A stretch of 64,000 nt of DNA from positions 1 through 64,000 of the forward strand of contig CADAEK010000001.1 in the NCBI GenBank assembly GCA_902786925.1, given 5' to 3'. Each line of letters starts with the position of its first letter. Positions within the stretch are counted from its first letter, which is position 1. The position numbers and the translations under genes were made by a program. Positions 32,478 to 41,263 of the stretch are shown here, piece by piece. Under the pieces are notes generated by a model. It was not told the DNA's origin. It searched no databases and was given only the letters and a program-made list of their open reading frames with translations. This DNA is from an uncultured Bacteroidales bacterium. Its GTDB lineage: Bacteria > Bacteroidota > Bacteroidia > Bacteroidales > Bacteroidaceae.

Positions 32478-33404
32478 ATGACCCTGCAACAACTGAAATA
32501 CATTGTGGCGATTGACCGCTACCGGAACTTCGCAAAGGCCGCTGACGCTTGTGGCATTTCACAGCCCACCTTGAGCGCCATGCTGGTGAAACTAGAAGAA
32601 GAACTTGACGTGCGGATATTTGAGCGCAACAACAAGAACGTGCAGCCTACAGCCAACGGAGAACAAATCATCCGTCAAGCAGAACGCACCCTTACCGAAG
32701 CAGAACGAATCACTTGGATAGTCAGCGAGGAGAAAGGGAAGGTGGCTGGTGAACTGTCGCTCTCTGTAGGACCGACCATTGCGCCCTACATCCTGCCGAA
32801 GTTCATCAAGCATTATGTGGCAGATTTCCCACAAGTGACGCTGAGCGTGAAGGAGCTGAAGGCTGATGCCATGCTGAGCGAGCTGCAGTTGGGACATTTG
32901 GATGCAGGCATTGCCATCAGCGGCAATGTCCAGCAGGGCATCTTGGAGATACCTCTCTATACCGAACGATTCATGGTATATCTCTCGGAGAACTGCTGGC
33001 GCAAGCTGCCCGTGTTTCACCCCAAGAACCTGGAGCATGAGAAGATGTGGGTGATGAAAGAAGCGCAATGCCTGCGCGACAGCGCCTTCAGTTTCTGCAA
33101 GGCCAAGACAAAAGGGCGCCACATCTACGAGGCGGGGAGCATCGAAACCCTCATCCGCATTGTGGACGAAAACGGAGGCTTCACCATCATCCCCGAGATG
33201 CATCTGCCATTCCTCTCCGACCGCCAGCGAGAGAACGTGCGCCCCATTGAGGGTGACTATCTCTCACAGCGCAGAGTGTCGCTCTACATCCGACAAGACT
33301 ACATCCGCCAAGCGATGCTGGGCACCATCACCAACACGCTCCTCCGATTCATGCCCAAAGGCATGATGGAGGAGCGCATTGTCAAGTATGGTATCAAGCT
33401 CTGA
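32478..33404 (+). CDS. oxyR: Hydrogen peroxide sensor OxyR (LysR family)
   Basis: The 308-aa LysR-type regulator starts at MTLQQLKYIVAI, the standard N-terminus. The HTH is FAKAADACGISQPTLSAMLVKLEEEL. The sensor domain keeps the redox pair Cys198 and Cys207 in AQCLRDSAFSFC, with the same eight-residue spacing as E. coli Cys199/Cys208, and SIETLIRIVDENGGFTIIP follows as in OxyR. It should activate peroxide defence genes through disulfide formation. None of the usual targets (ahpC, katA, dps) is in this window. Confidence 0.92.
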   Translation: MTLQQLKYIVAIDRYRNFAKAADACGISQPTLSAMLVKLEEELDVRIFERNNKNVQPTANGEQIIRQAERTLTEAERITWIVSEEKGKVAGELSLSVGPTIAPYILPKFIKHYVADFPQVTLSVKELKADAMLSELQLGHLDAGIAISGNVQQGILEIPLYTERFMVYLSENCWRKLPVFHPKNLEHEKMWVMKEAQCLRDSAFSFCKAKTKGRHIYEAGSIETLIRIVDENGGFTIIPEMHLPFLSDRQRENVRPIEGDYLSQRRVSLYIRQDYIRQAMLGTITNTLLRFMPKGMMEERIVKYGIKL

Positions 33405-33413
33405 TGCCGAAGT

Positions 33414-33974
33414 TCAGTCCTTTCCTTCCCTTGCCAGTTTCAGAAAGAATTCATGAATGCTGGTGCTGTCGTCCAGTTCAGGATGGAACGCTGTGGCCAA
33501 TTGGTTCCCTTGGCGCACAGCCACGATGTGGCCATCAACGGTAGCCAGGGTATGACAGCGGTCACTCAGAACCGTTTCCACATACGGTGCACGGATAAAG
33601 GTCATAGGCAAGTCCTCGCCTATTTCATCCACATCGCCGAAGGTATGGAAGCTGCCCAACTGCCTGCCGTAAGCATTGCGACGCACACGGATGTCCATCG
33701 TATCCAGATGCCCTTCAGAAAGCAGTATCATGCCAGCGCAGGTGCCAAACACAGGCAGCCCCTGTGCAATTGCCTCCTTCACAGGCTGGAGCAGTCCGAG
33801 CTGGGCCAACAGGCGCATCTGCACCGTGCTCTCGCCTCCAGGCAGGATAAGACCATCCTTAGGCTGTTCCCAATCTTTCAATTGGCGCACTTCAAATGTC
33901 TCTACGCCCAATCGCTGCAGCACCTGTTCGTGTTCAATGAAAGCCCCTTGCAGGGCCAAAACTGCAATTCTCAT
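33414..33974 (-). CDS. pdxT: Pyridoxal 5'-phosphate synthase glutaminase subunit PdxT
   Basis: The 186-aa class I glutaminase releases ammonia from glutamine for PLP synthesis. It shows IAVLALQGAFIEHEQVL, LILPGGEST, the nucleophile in FGTCAGMILLS and the His/Glu pair in FHPELDDS. The ATG lies 3 nt after the pdxS stop, so the two subunits of the deoxyxylulose-5-phosphate-independent B6 pathway are co-expressed. Confidence 0.96.
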   Translation of the reverse strand: MRIAVLALQGAFIEHEQVLQRLGVETFEVRQLKDWEQPKDGLILPGGESTVQMRLLAQLGLLQPVKEAIAQGLPVFGTCAGMILLSEGHLDTMDIRVRRNAYGRQLGSFHTFGDVDEIGEDLPMTFIRAPYVETVLSDRCHTLATVDGHIVAVRQGNQLATAFHPELDDSTSIHEFFLKLAREGKD

Positions 33975-33977
33975 CCC

Positions 33978-34853
33978 TTACTTTCCTCTTTCAGCCATTA
34001 AGAGTTGAATTTCCTGCTCGTTGATGCCCACCATCGCCTCGCCGAGGTCTTCCGACAGCTCAGCCAGCAGTTTAGCATCCTTGTAGTTCGTCACAGCCTG
34101 CACAATAGCAGCAGCACGCTTAGCAGGGTCACCGCTCTTGAAGATGCCGCTTCCCACAAACACACCTTCTGCACCCAGCTGCATCATCAGCGCAGCGTCG
34201 GCAGGAGTAGCCACACCACCTGCAGCAAAGTTCACTACAGGCAATTTGCCATTCTCATGTACATATTTCACCAGTTCATAAGGAGCCTGCAATTGCTTAG
34301 CAGCCTCGAAGAGCTCATCCTCGCTCATAGAGACGAGACGGCGGATTTCGCTCTGCATCAGTCGCATGTGGCTCACAGCCTGCACCACATCACCCGTGCC
34401 TGGCTCGCCCTTGGTACGAATCATCGTGGCACCCTCCGCAATGCGGCGCAGCGCCTCACCCAAGTTCTTTGCGCCACATACAAAAGGCACGTCAAACTTC
34501 GTCTTGTCGATGTGGTAGATATTGTCAGCAGGGCTCAGCACCTCGCTCTCGTCGATGTAGTCAATCTCAATGGCCTGCAGAATCTGTGCCTCTGCTATAT
34601 GACCGATACGGCACTTGGCCATCACGGGGATGCTCACCGCCTCCTGAATGCCGCGAATCATCTTGGGGTCGCTCATGCGGCTCACACCACCCGCTGCACG
34701 GATGTCAGCAGGAATTCTTTCGAGCGCCATCACAGCGCAAGCACCAGCCGCCTCAGCGATACGTGCCTGTTCTGGGGTTGTCACATCCATAATCACACCA
34801 CCTTTGAGCATCTGAGCCAACTGGCGGTTCAAGTCTTGTCTTTCGTTTGCCAT
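33978..34853 (-). CDS. pdxS: Pyridoxal 5'-phosphate synthase subunit PdxS
   Basis: This 291-aa (beta/alpha)8 barrel condenses ribose-5-phosphate, glyceraldehyde-3-phosphate and ammonia into PLP. Hallmarks are [13 protein letters not shown], the lysine in [30 protein letters not shown] and [14 protein letters not shown]. It is full length and has its own strong promoter. Operon pdxS-pdxT. Confidence 0.97.
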   Translation of the reverse strand: MANERQDLNRQLAQMLKGGVIMDVTTPEQARIAEAAGACAVMALERIPADIRAAGGVSRMSDPKMIRGIQEAVSIPVMAKCRIGHIAEAQILQAIEIDYIDESEVLSPADNIYHIDKTKFDVPFVCGAKNLGEALRRIAEGATMIRTKGEPGTGDVVQAVSHMRLMQSEIRRLVSMSEDELFEAAKQLQAPYELVKYVHENGKLPVVNFAAGGVATPADAALMMQLGAEGVFVGSGIFKSGDPAKRAAAIVQAVTNYKDAKLLAELSEDLGEAMVGINEQEIQLLMAERGK

Positions 34854-34898
34854 GTTCTTTGTTTTTAGATGAAGTATTTGCTTATTTCAATTCGCTGG

Positions 34899-34930
34899 CA
34901 AAGGTAGCGACAATTGCCATTCACACACAA
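34899..34930 (-). promoter_or_regulatory. Promoter of pdxST
   Basis: Minus strand TTG (34930-34928), 21 nt, TACCTTTG (34906-34899). Confidence 0.75.
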
Positions 34931-35020
34931 CCTTGTTCCTGTTCTGATAAACTAAAACTCATTTTTGAAAAGCACAGAATCGTTTCTTTTTATCCTTCCC
35001 GCACACACTGACCAACAAAG

Positions 35021-35053
35021 GAGGTGGGGACGCTCTGTCAGCGTCCCCACCTC
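35021..35053 (-). terminator. Terminator after the histidine phosphatase gene
   Basis: GAGGTGGGGACGCT (35021-35034) and AGCGTCCCCACCTC (35040-35053) form a 14-bp perfect stem with a 5-nt loop. Confidence 0.8.
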
Positions 35054-35112
35054 TTCCTATTTCTTGATACGATGATGATGATGTCGTTCTGGTTCGAAAG
35101 AACAGGATGGCA

Positions 35113-36405
35113 TCACTTGTTGCCACGTTCAAAGTCGTCCAGCTTCTTCAGGTAGTAGGTACGGAGGTCGTCCCACTTGTAGTAAGGATACTGGTCGGTA
35201 GGGATAGGGAGCGTGGCCTCCTTCTCGTTGAGGAGCGCCTTTACCAAGATAGGCGCACCTGCTTTCTTGGAACGGTAGTACACCAGCTGGATATTGCACG
35301 CCATAGGATAGATGCGGAAGTTCACCCACTGCTCGTCAAGGCGGTCAAGGTCCTCCACCTGACGACCACAGCTGTCCAGCTCCATCAGGCAGGCCAATGG
35401 CATGACACACACCTCGTGGCCGAAGCGAAGGGCTGCACCGTTCTTGTAGCTCTTCGATGCCAGCACCGTGTCGGTGGTCTCAATCATGTTGCGCAACAGG
35501 TTTGCCTGATTGAACTGCATGATGGAGCCTGTCTGTGGCGCTGCACCATAACCCAAATACCAATCGATGTTCCAAGCCTTCCAAAGGTCGTAGCACTCCT
35601 CCTTGGTAAAGAGGTTCCACATGTCTTCGCCAAAGGAATGGCTCTGCATGTTGGTAACGACATAGAATACTGAGCGCATGAAAGAGCGTGGACGGAAGTC
35701 CTCATCGTTCCAGAAGCTGTCATCAGTGAAGAGGGCGCGGCAAAAGCGCTCCGGATGAGTGAACTTGCGGTTATACTGGCTCACAATGCGTCCGCGGTCA
35801 CGACTGGCATCCTTCAAGCGCTGACTGAAGTTGTGGTTCAGGTACCACTGGTACGACTCGCTCACGTCATTGTGCATACGGAGCTGTGGATTGAAGGCCG
35901 TCAATTCCTCGCACTCGGCAGTCATGCTGAGAATACAACGGATAACCACCGTACTGCGTGCATCCACCTGTGCCTCCTTGCCGCTGAAAATCTCGGGGAA
36001 ATGCTCTGTCATACGCTTGCCGATGCCGTGGTGCTGCTGTTCGCCCACGTCAGACAGTTCGCCTAAGCGATTCTTTGTGGAGGGGTAGAAACGTTCCATT
36101 TTCTCCAGTGCCTCCTTGCCCAACGGAGTGAGCACACCCTTGTCGGCAGCATTGCGCAACGTGCGGATTACGTCCATATAATCCCTGTCGTTCAACAGCC
36201 AACGGGAACCGTGACGCCCATAGTGCGACATATAGAAGGGAGTATATCCCTTCGGAGTCTTGGTGAGCGGCTGAGTTGGAGCCTGATAAGCCATGTGGTT
36301 TGAAGCCGACTTCAAGATGTCAGCATAAATCTCTTCTTTAGCGGTCTGCGCTGTTGTTCCCAGCGCCACTGCCATGAGACTGGTCAGTAAAAAGATCTTT
36401 TTCAT
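35113..36405 (-). CDS. Secreted histidine-type (branch 2) phosphatase
   Basis: The 430-aa protein has signal MKKIFLLTSLMAVALGTTAQ. The catalytic RHG motif is MSHYGRHGSRWL, and the proton-donor region is LRFGHEVCVMPLACLM. This is the layout of histidine acid phosphatases and of multiple inositol-polyphosphate phosphatases, which Bacteroidetes use to take phosphate from phytate. The proline usual after RHGxR is absent, so substrate preference is uncertain. It may lie in one unit with the esterase gene upstream (71 nt). Confidence 0.82.
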   Translation of the reverse strand: MKKIFLLTSLMAVALGTTAQTAKEEIYADILKSASNHMAYQAPTQPLTKTPKGYTPFYMSHYGRHGSRWLLNDRDYMDVIRTLRNAADKGVLTPLGKEALEKMERFYPSTKNRLGELSDVGEQQHHGIGKRMTEHFPEIFSGKEAQVDARSTVVIRCILSMTAECEELTAFNPQLRMHNDVSESYQWYLNHNFSQRLKDASRDRGRIVSQYNRKFTHPERFCRALFTDDSFWNDEDFRPRSFMRSVFYVVTNMQSHSFGEDMWNLFTKEECYDLWKAWNIDWYLGYGAAPQTGSIMQFNQANLLRNMIETTDTVLASKSYKNGAALRFGHEVCVMPLACLMELDSCGRQVEDLDRLDEQWVNFRIYPMACNIQLVYYRSKKAGAPILVKALLNEKEATLPIPTDQYPYYKWDDLRTYYLKKLDDFERGNK

Positions 36406-36475
36406 TACTTATTATATATATGTGTTAGTTTTAAGGGGAAGTTAAAATGGAAGTTAAAGGGGGAGTTAAAGGGGG

Positions 36476-37312
36476 TTAATCATCATACTCCGGATATTTC
36501 CCGATGTCCTGATAGGCGCTTTGCAGAATCTGTGGTGTGATTTCGAAGTCACGGTTCACAGGACGGCCCTCATCCTCCAGCGAGTGGGAGAACAGCCAGT
36601 CGTACGTCTGGGGCAGGTAGAAGATGCGGGCAGGACGACCGTGGTCAATGCCCGGCATACGCGTGTAAATCAAGCGAGAGTCGTCCCCCGTCTTTCTGAC
36701 AGCCTCCACCACCTTGTCCGAAGCCGACACGGGTACAGCCCGGTCTGCCGTTCCATGTACTATCCACATGGGCATACGGGACAAGCCCGTCACATCCTTC
36801 ACCGTGGCGCCCCCACAGAGTGCCATGCCTGCTGCCACACGGTCGGGGTATGTGGCACAGAAGTCCATCGTGCCGTAACCACCCAGACTCATGCCGATGC
36901 AGTAGATGCGGTTGCTGTCCACATTGAAATGCTGCTCGGCCCACTCCACCAGTTTCATCACTTTCGATGGTTGCCATGAGCCTCCCGGATTCTGTGGAGC
37001 CAAGATATAGCAATCAATGATGCGTCCGCGCTTCAGCGCCTCGATGGGGCCATAGCGCTTCACCTTCTGCAGGTTGTTTCCACACAGGCTTGCCCCATGC
37101 AGGAAAATCAGCAGTGGGCGATGCTCCTGCGGGTAATCTTCCTGCACACCCTTCTTCGAGAGCTTCTCCGCCTCCACCTCGTCACTTGGACGGTAGAACC
37201 AGAAATTGTAGCTGCCTGCCACCTCATTCCTATAGGCTTTGCTGGTATCTTGTGCATGCGACAGTGCGCCGTACAGAAAACACAGCACTATCGCCATAAA
37301 TCTTATCATCAT
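36476..37312 (-). CDS. Secreted alpha/beta hydrolase (esterase/dienelactone hydrolase-like)
   Basis: The start at 37312 gives signal MMIRFMAIVLCFLYGALSHA and a 278-aa protein. PLLIFLHGASLCGNN is the oxyanion region. CIGMSLGGYGTMDF holds the nucleophilic serine in GMSLGG, and MWIVHGTADRAVPV carries the acid. The histidine is probably in PGIDHGRPA. The upstream in-frame extension is repeat-derived and not a signal peptide. Such enzymes often remove ester groups from plant polysaccharides; the substrate is unknown. Confidence 0.8.
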   Translation of the reverse strand: MMIRFMAIVLCFLYGALSHAQDTSKAYRNEVAGSYNFWFYRPSDEVEAEKLSKKGVQEDYPQEHRPLLIFLHGASLCGNNLQKVKRYGPIEALKRGRIIDCYILAPQNPGGSWQPSKVMKLVEWAEQHFNVDSNRIYCIGMSLGGYGTMDFCATYPDRVAAGMALCGGATVKDVTGLSRMPMWIVHGTADRAVPVSASDKVVEAVRKTGDDSRLIYTRMPGIDHGRPARIFYLPQTYDWLFSHSLEDEGRPVNRDFEITPQILQSAYQDIGKYPEYDD

Positions 37313-37377
37313 CTCGCATTTTATAGGTTTCATATGCAAAGTAACAGCTTTTTCGTGACAATACAAAACCTTTTTCG

Positions 37378-37385
37378 TACTTTTG
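37378..37385 (+). promoter_or_regulatory. Promoter-like -7 box before the DUF819 gene
   Basis: TACTTTTG, 133 nt upstream of the ATG, followed by the TTGACAA-type repeat. Confidence 0.4.
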
Positions 37386-37390
37386 CAAAA

Positions 37391-37505
37391 GGTTTGACAA
37401 TTGACAATTGACAGTTGACAATTAGGCTGACGCGATACCACAAATGGACAAACATTCCGCATGGCAATTATCAATTGTCAATTATCAATTATCAACTATC
37501 AACTA
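37391..37505. repeat. TTGACAATT / ATCAATTGTCA repeat tract
   Basis: Two blocks of tandem TTGACAA-type units (37394-37424 and 37461-37505) in opposite orientation flank TAGGCTGACGCGATACC. A related TAGGCTAACGTGAT lies at 3607-3620. It fills the leader of the DUF819 gene. Confidence 0.6.
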
Positions 37506-37510
37506 TCCAA

Positions 37511-38665
37511 ATGTTCATCACACTACTCTGCATCTTCTCCCCACTCCTCATCCTGTGGCTCACCTACAAGAGCGCATTGCTCAACAAGGTGGGGAGCATC
37601 ATCATCGCCTACATCCTGGGCTGCGCCCTTGGTCTCACAGGCATCATCCCCGACACTGAGGAAGTGCACTCCCTGCAGACCACCATCGCGTCGGCAGCCA
37701 TTCCGTTTGCCATTCCCCTGTTGCTGCTCTCGGCCGACCTGCGTGCCTGGGCACGGCTTGCCCCCAGCTTCATCAAGTCCACCCTCTTCGGACTGCTGGG
37801 CTGCGCCATCGCCATCACCATCGGCTTCCTGCTCTACGGACAAGGCAACCCCACCCTCTTTGCCCATGTGGGCGGCATGCTCACAGGACTCTACACCGGA
37901 GGCAACGCCAACCTCGCCTCGCTCAAGATAGCCCTCGGTGTGGACGATGCCACCTACATCCTCGTGTCGGCCTACAGCACCCTGATGAGTGCGCTCTACC
38001 TCTTCTTCGTCATCATCATCGGCAAGCGCACGCTGCGCCTTTTCATGCCCGATTTCAAGGATGACAAGACCGTGGAAGATACCACCGTCCAGATAGAGAA
38101 TCACGACCGCGAGCTCTTCCTCGGGCTCTTCCGCCGCGACAACCTCCCCCACCTCGGACTCAGCCTTCTCCTCTCCGTCGCTATCATCGCCCTCGGAGCC
38201 GGCATCGCCTATCTCTTTCCCAAAGACGCCTTCCAGTCTGTCTTCATCCTCAGCATCAGTCTGTTCGCCATTCTCGCCTCGCTCCATCCACGGGTCAGAA
38301 GCCTGAAGCGCACCTTCGAGGCAGGCACCTACTTCATCCTCATCTTCAGCGTGGCTGTGGCTTCGCAAGTGAGCCTCAAGACCCTCACCGACATTGACCC
38401 CACCATCTTCCTCTTCACTACGGTGGCTACCCTTGGTGCCCTCTTCTTCCACGTGCTGCTCAGCGCCCTCTTCCGTCTCGACACCGACACGACCCTCACC
38501 ACCAGCATCTCCCTGATTTGTTCCCCACCCTTCGCACCCGTCATGGGCAGCGCTCTCCACAACAAGGCCGTCATCGGTCCCGGCATCGCCGTTGGTCTCT
38601 TCGGCTATGCCATTGGCACCTATCTGGGCTTCGGCATTGCCCACTTCCTCCTGACCCTTGCATAA
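37511..38665 (+). CDS. DUF819 family membrane protein
   Basis: A 384-aa polytopic membrane protein; the ATG at 37511 starts directly with a TM segment (MFITLLCIFSPLLILWLTYK). The upstream in-frame codons are repeat-derived. GGMLTGLYTGGNANLASLKIALG and ICSPPFAPVMGSALHNKAVIGPGIAVGLFGYAIGTYLG in outline are hallmarks of DUF819/YjcL. The family has an inverted-repeat carrier-like topology with no settled substrate. Neighbours give no help. Confidence 0.85.
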   Translation: MFITLLCIFSPLLILWLTYKSALLNKVGSIIIAYILGCALGLTGIIPDTEEVHSLQTTIASAAIPFAIPLLLLSADLRAWARLAPSFIKSTLFGLLGCAIAITIGFLLYGQGNPTLFAHVGGMLTGLYTGGNANLASLKIALGVDDATYILVSAYSTLMSALYLFFVIIIGKRTLRLFMPDFKDDKTVEDTTVQIENHDRELFLGLFRRDNLPHLGLSLLLSVAIIALGAGIAYLFPKDAFQSVFILSISLFAILASLHPRVRSLKRTFEAGTYFILIFSVAVASQVSLKTLTDIDPTIFLFTTVATLGALFFHVLLSALFRLDTDTTLTTSISLICSPPFAPVMGSALHNKAVIGPGIAVGLFGYAIGTYLGFGIAHFLLTLA

Positions 38666-38687
38666 GGCTCTATTTGCGCCACAAAAT

Positions 38688-38752
38688 CGGTGTGACTCAG
38701 ACCGAGGGTGTCGGTGTGACTCACACCGACCATGCCGGTCTGAGTCACACCG
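38688..38752. repeat. Three palindromic 17-mers with 7-nt spacers (locus 1)
   Basis: Variants of CGGTGTGACTCACACCG at 38688-38704, 38712-38728 and 38736-38752, separated by AGGGTGT and ACCATGC. The middle unit is a perfect palindrome around one base. TTTTTA follows, so the last unit may also terminate the DUF819 transcript. The same array occurs at 50411-50475. Confidence 0.8.
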
Positions 38753-38932
38753 TTTTTATAGTGTTGAGCATCCCCCCTTGGAAATGCACCAACATCCCTA
38801 GTTCCCCAACACCCATCATTCCCATTCTCGAACACCTATTTCACTCATCCAACCTTCCCACCCCCTTCTCCTCTCCCTTCAGGGAGAGGTTGGGAGGAAG
38901 CTTTGAGGTTGGAAGGAGACTTTTTAGTTAAT

Positions 38933-39058
38933 TTAAGCGAAACAATGACGCAACGTTGCCGCCTGAGAGCCTCGCGAAGTAGCTCTCGGGCGGATTTTTC
39001 GTGTCTCAATGTCACTGCTGTTTCGCCTTAACCATGGATAATTCCTGCGTATCCATGG
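38933..39058. other. Nested hairpins, candidate structured RNA
   Basis: TTAAGCGAAACA (38933-38944) can pair with TGTTTCGCCTTAA (39019-39031). Inside is a strong stem CCGCCTGAGAGC/GCTCTCGGGCGG (38959-38993) followed by ATTTTT, an intrinsic terminator shape. CCATGGATA/TATCCATGG (39032-39058) forms the next hairpin. No ORF is present between 38666 and 39162. Confidence 0.4.
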
Positions 39059-39130
39059 CGGTAATCGTCTCGTTATAGAGACGGAGCAGGAAAATGACCG
39101 TTGTTCTGCCTACCGTTTAGGAAAAAGTTG

Positions 39131-39138
39131 TATCTTTG
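39131..39138 (+). promoter_or_regulatory. Promoter -7 box of the YhcH-family gene
   Basis: TATCTTTG, 24 nt before the ATG. Confidence 0.65.
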
Positions 39139-39162
39139 TGCCGTAATCATTAAACAACAGAT

Positions 39163-39801
39163 ATGAAAAGACTAGGCATTGCTTTGTTGCTGACGGCTAT
39201 CCCCTTCGTGGGCAGCGTGGCACAGACTTATACAAACTCGTATTCGAAAGAGGTAACCCGACTGGCTGAGAAATGGGCGAAGAAGGGCGAATGGCGCAAC
39301 GGATTCACGAAGGCGTCTCCTGCTCCGACGGTGAACTTGACGGAGTTCTACCTTCAGTATCAGAAGAACCCCGAACAATGGAAAGCGTTGTTCAAGTGGC
39401 TGCAAGAGACGGATTTGCTGGCCATCCCTGCAGGACGCACGCCCATTCCTGGCACCTCGCTGACGGTGAGCGTGGAGGATGGCGACAACTGGTGCTCGCA
39501 GGATGACCTCAAGGCGGGGAAAGGTAGCGAGAGCCACTATGAGAAGATTGACTTCATGTATGTGGTGCGCGGCACGGAGGGCTTCTGCCGACTGGACCAC
39601 GAAACCTCTAAGTCCCGTGCGGCTTACAAGCCCGACCGCTTGGAATACACCTTTGAGTATGACCGCCTGCAGCAGTTCACGTCTATTCCCGGCACGTTCA
39701 ACATCATGTTCCCTTGCGACTGGCATGTAGCAAAAGTGAAGACCAACACAGGGAGTGAGAACCTCCGAGTGCTGGTCATTAAGGTGGACAACAAGATGTA
39801 A
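39163..39801 (+). CDS. Secreted YhcH/YjgK/YiaL (DUF386) family protein
   Basis: The 212-aa protein has signal MKRLGIALLLTAIPFVGSVAQ. The cupin-like core shows GSESHYEKIDFMYVVRGTEGF (ExHxxxID) and FNIMFPCDWHVAKV (PxDxH), the putative metal site of the family that includes the beta subunit of Ebg galactosidase and NanQ-like anomerases. A secreted form suggests action on free sugars in the periplasm. Function is tentative. Confidence 0.82.
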   Translation: MKRLGIALLLTAIPFVGSVAQTYTNSYSKEVTRLAEKWAKKGEWRNGFTKASPAPTVNLTEFYLQYQKNPEQWKALFKWLQETDLLAIPAGRTPIPGTSLTVSVEDGDNWCSQDDLKAGKGSESHYEKIDFMYVVRGTEGFCRLDHETSKSRAAYKPDRLEYTFEYDRLQQFTSIPGTFNIMFPCDWHVAKVKTNTGSENLRVLVIKVDNKM

Positions 39802-39868
39802 GGCTTGTTGCCTGTCTGAACTGGATATCAAGACGGGAAATGGGGGAACATATACAGAACTCCCTCAA

Positions 39869-39916
39869 AAAGCGAAGTGCCCCACATCGATTCACCGATG
39901 TGGGGCACTTCGCTTT
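39869..39916. terminator. Bidirectional terminator with 21-bp perfect stem
   Basis: 39869-39889 pairs base for base with 39896-39916 around loop ATTCAC, with A and T tracts at the ends. It separates two convergent genes. Confidence 0.9.
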
Positions 39917-39956
39917 AGAGGTGATGGAGGCTTCTCTTGAGCCTCACCCTCGTCGT

Positions 39957-40814
39957 TTATTCTCTGTAGAAACTTCTGGAAGCGAAGGGCAAGGCGATAC
40001 GGATGGCCTGATGCCAATATTCCCAGTTGTGCTGTCCGTTGCGGATGCGCAGCTCGCTCTTGATGCGCTTCTGGCGCATGGCCTGATGAAGCTGCACATT
40101 GAGGTCGAAAAGGAAATCGTCATCGCCACAGTCGATGAACCACTTGACGCTCTGCAACTGCTTGACAGTCTCGGCGCTGGCGTTGCGGACATAGTCGAGA
40201 GCGGAGTGCTGGTGCACGGCCTGAGTGACGAGGAAGACTTTGTCGTCCACTCCCTCGTGACGGCGGCGACCTCCGTCGCTATCGAGCCATGCACTCATGG
40301 CATAGACGGAAGAGAACGAATCGGCATGGCGCTGACCATACACGGTGCTGCCACCACCGCCCATCGACAGACCCATCACTGCACGCTGTCCTTTGGAGCC
40401 GCCTGCACGATACTTCTGCTCCACCTGTGGAACAAGTTCCTGGAAGAAGAAATCTTCATAATGCCAACCGGGCATGTTGAAGTAGCCGTTCCACGTTTCA
40501 TACGTATTAGGGCCACCGGCATTAGGCATCACGATGACCATCGGAAGGGCCTCTCCTGTCTCTATGAGCTCGTCGGCCACGGTCTGCATCTGTCCCTTGT
40601 CTCGCCAAGCCTTATAGTCGTCGGTGAAGCCATGCAGGAGATACACCACTGGATAGTGCGCTTGGGTATTCCTATCGAACCCGTCGGGCACATAAACATT
40701 ATACTTGACCCACTCGCCCAGCACCTGACTGCGGATGCTGTCGGTGAGCACACGCCCTGCCTGAGCTGCGGCACACACAGCCAGTGCTGCCGCCATTGCA
40801 AAGATTTTTCTCAT
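39957..40814 (-). CDS. Secreted esterase, CE1/esterase D-like
   Basis: The 285-aa protein has signal MRKIFAMAAALAVCAAAQA. It has VVYLLHGFTDDYKAW, the nucleophile elbow AVMGLSMGGGG, the acid in FIDCGDDDFLFD and the histidine in RNGQHNWEYW. This matches feruloyl/acetyl-xylan esterase-like members of the esterase D family. It has its own promoter. It may act with the sugar-processing proteins nearby; the substrate is unknown. Confidence 0.85.
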   Translation of the reverse strand: MRKIFAMAAALAVCAAAQAGRVLTDSIRSQVLGEWVKYNVYVPDGFDRNTQAHYPVVYLLHGFTDDYKAWRDKGQMQTVADELIETGEALPMVIVMPNAGGPNTYETWNGYFNMPGWHYEDFFFQELVPQVEQKYRAGGSKGQRAVMGLSMGGGGSTVYGQRHADSFSSVYAMSAWLDSDGGRRRHEGVDDKVFLVTQAVHQHSALDYVRNASAETVKQLQSVKWFIDCGDDDFLFDLNVQLHQAMRQKRIKSELRIRNGQHNWEYWHQAIRIALPFASRSFYRE

Positions 40815-40906
40815 TGTTCAGTAAATTGATTTAGTTAGTAATCCATCGAGCAGTAGCGGATGCTGTGCCGCTATCGCACGGGACGGGGTGTTTGTTGTTG
40901 CAGTTG

Positions 40907-40914
40907 CAAAGATA
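40907..40914 (-). promoter_or_regulatory. Promoter -7 box of the CE1-like esterase gene
   Basis: TATCTTTG on the minus strand, 93 nt before the ATG. Confidence 0.5.
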
Positions 40915-41031
40915 TGGATTTATTTTGGAAGCATCCTACTGCATTGCATAAAAATAATAGAAGTTCAAAAAATGGGGAGTTGAAGAATAGAAACGAAGCA
41001 CGAATGATTGGTTGTTTATCAGAATCTTTTC

Positions 41032-41109
41032 TTACCTTTTCCTTTGCAATAGACCCCAACCGCACATAACGCCGATAAATGCAAAACTCATAGCTAAAGC
41101 GACTGGCAT
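41032..41109 (-). CDS. Possible 25-residue membrane micro-protein
   Basis: The ATG at 41109 opens a 25-codon frame: a hydrophobic stretch MPVALAMSFAFIGVMCGWG ending in LLQRKR. This is the profile of a single-pass small membrane protein, or the tail of a lost gene. The frame stays open for a few codons upstream of the ATG. No promoter or ribosome-binding site is evident. The remaining 40815-41263 intergenic DNA shows nothing else except the promoter at 40907 and the terminator at 41167. Confidence 0.2.
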   Translation of the reverse strand: MPVALAMSFAFIGVMCGWGLLQRKR

Positions 41110-41166
41110 TGTCAAACGGCTGAAGGCTACATCACGCAAGTAGGCACACTACACCGAAACACAAAA

Positions 41167-41207
41167 AAGGCTGAACTCACAACTGCAACGGTTGTAGTTC
41201 AGCCTTT
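41167..41207 (-). terminator. Terminator of the RND pump operon
   Basis: AAAGGCTGAACT (41167-41178) pairs with AGTTCAGCCTTT (41196-41207), with a further CACAAC/GTTGT stem inside. Confidence 0.8.
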
Positions 41208-41263
41208 ATCTTTTAATTCAGCGAGAAGCGAGGAGTTCTACCTTTCACCTCTCACATTTCACA

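Noticed and set aside
37523-38644. 373-codon minus-strand ORF, very Glu/Gly-rich, opposite the DUF819 gene
   Set aside because: The composition is the antisense of a hydrophobic membrane protein; no domain or start context supports it.
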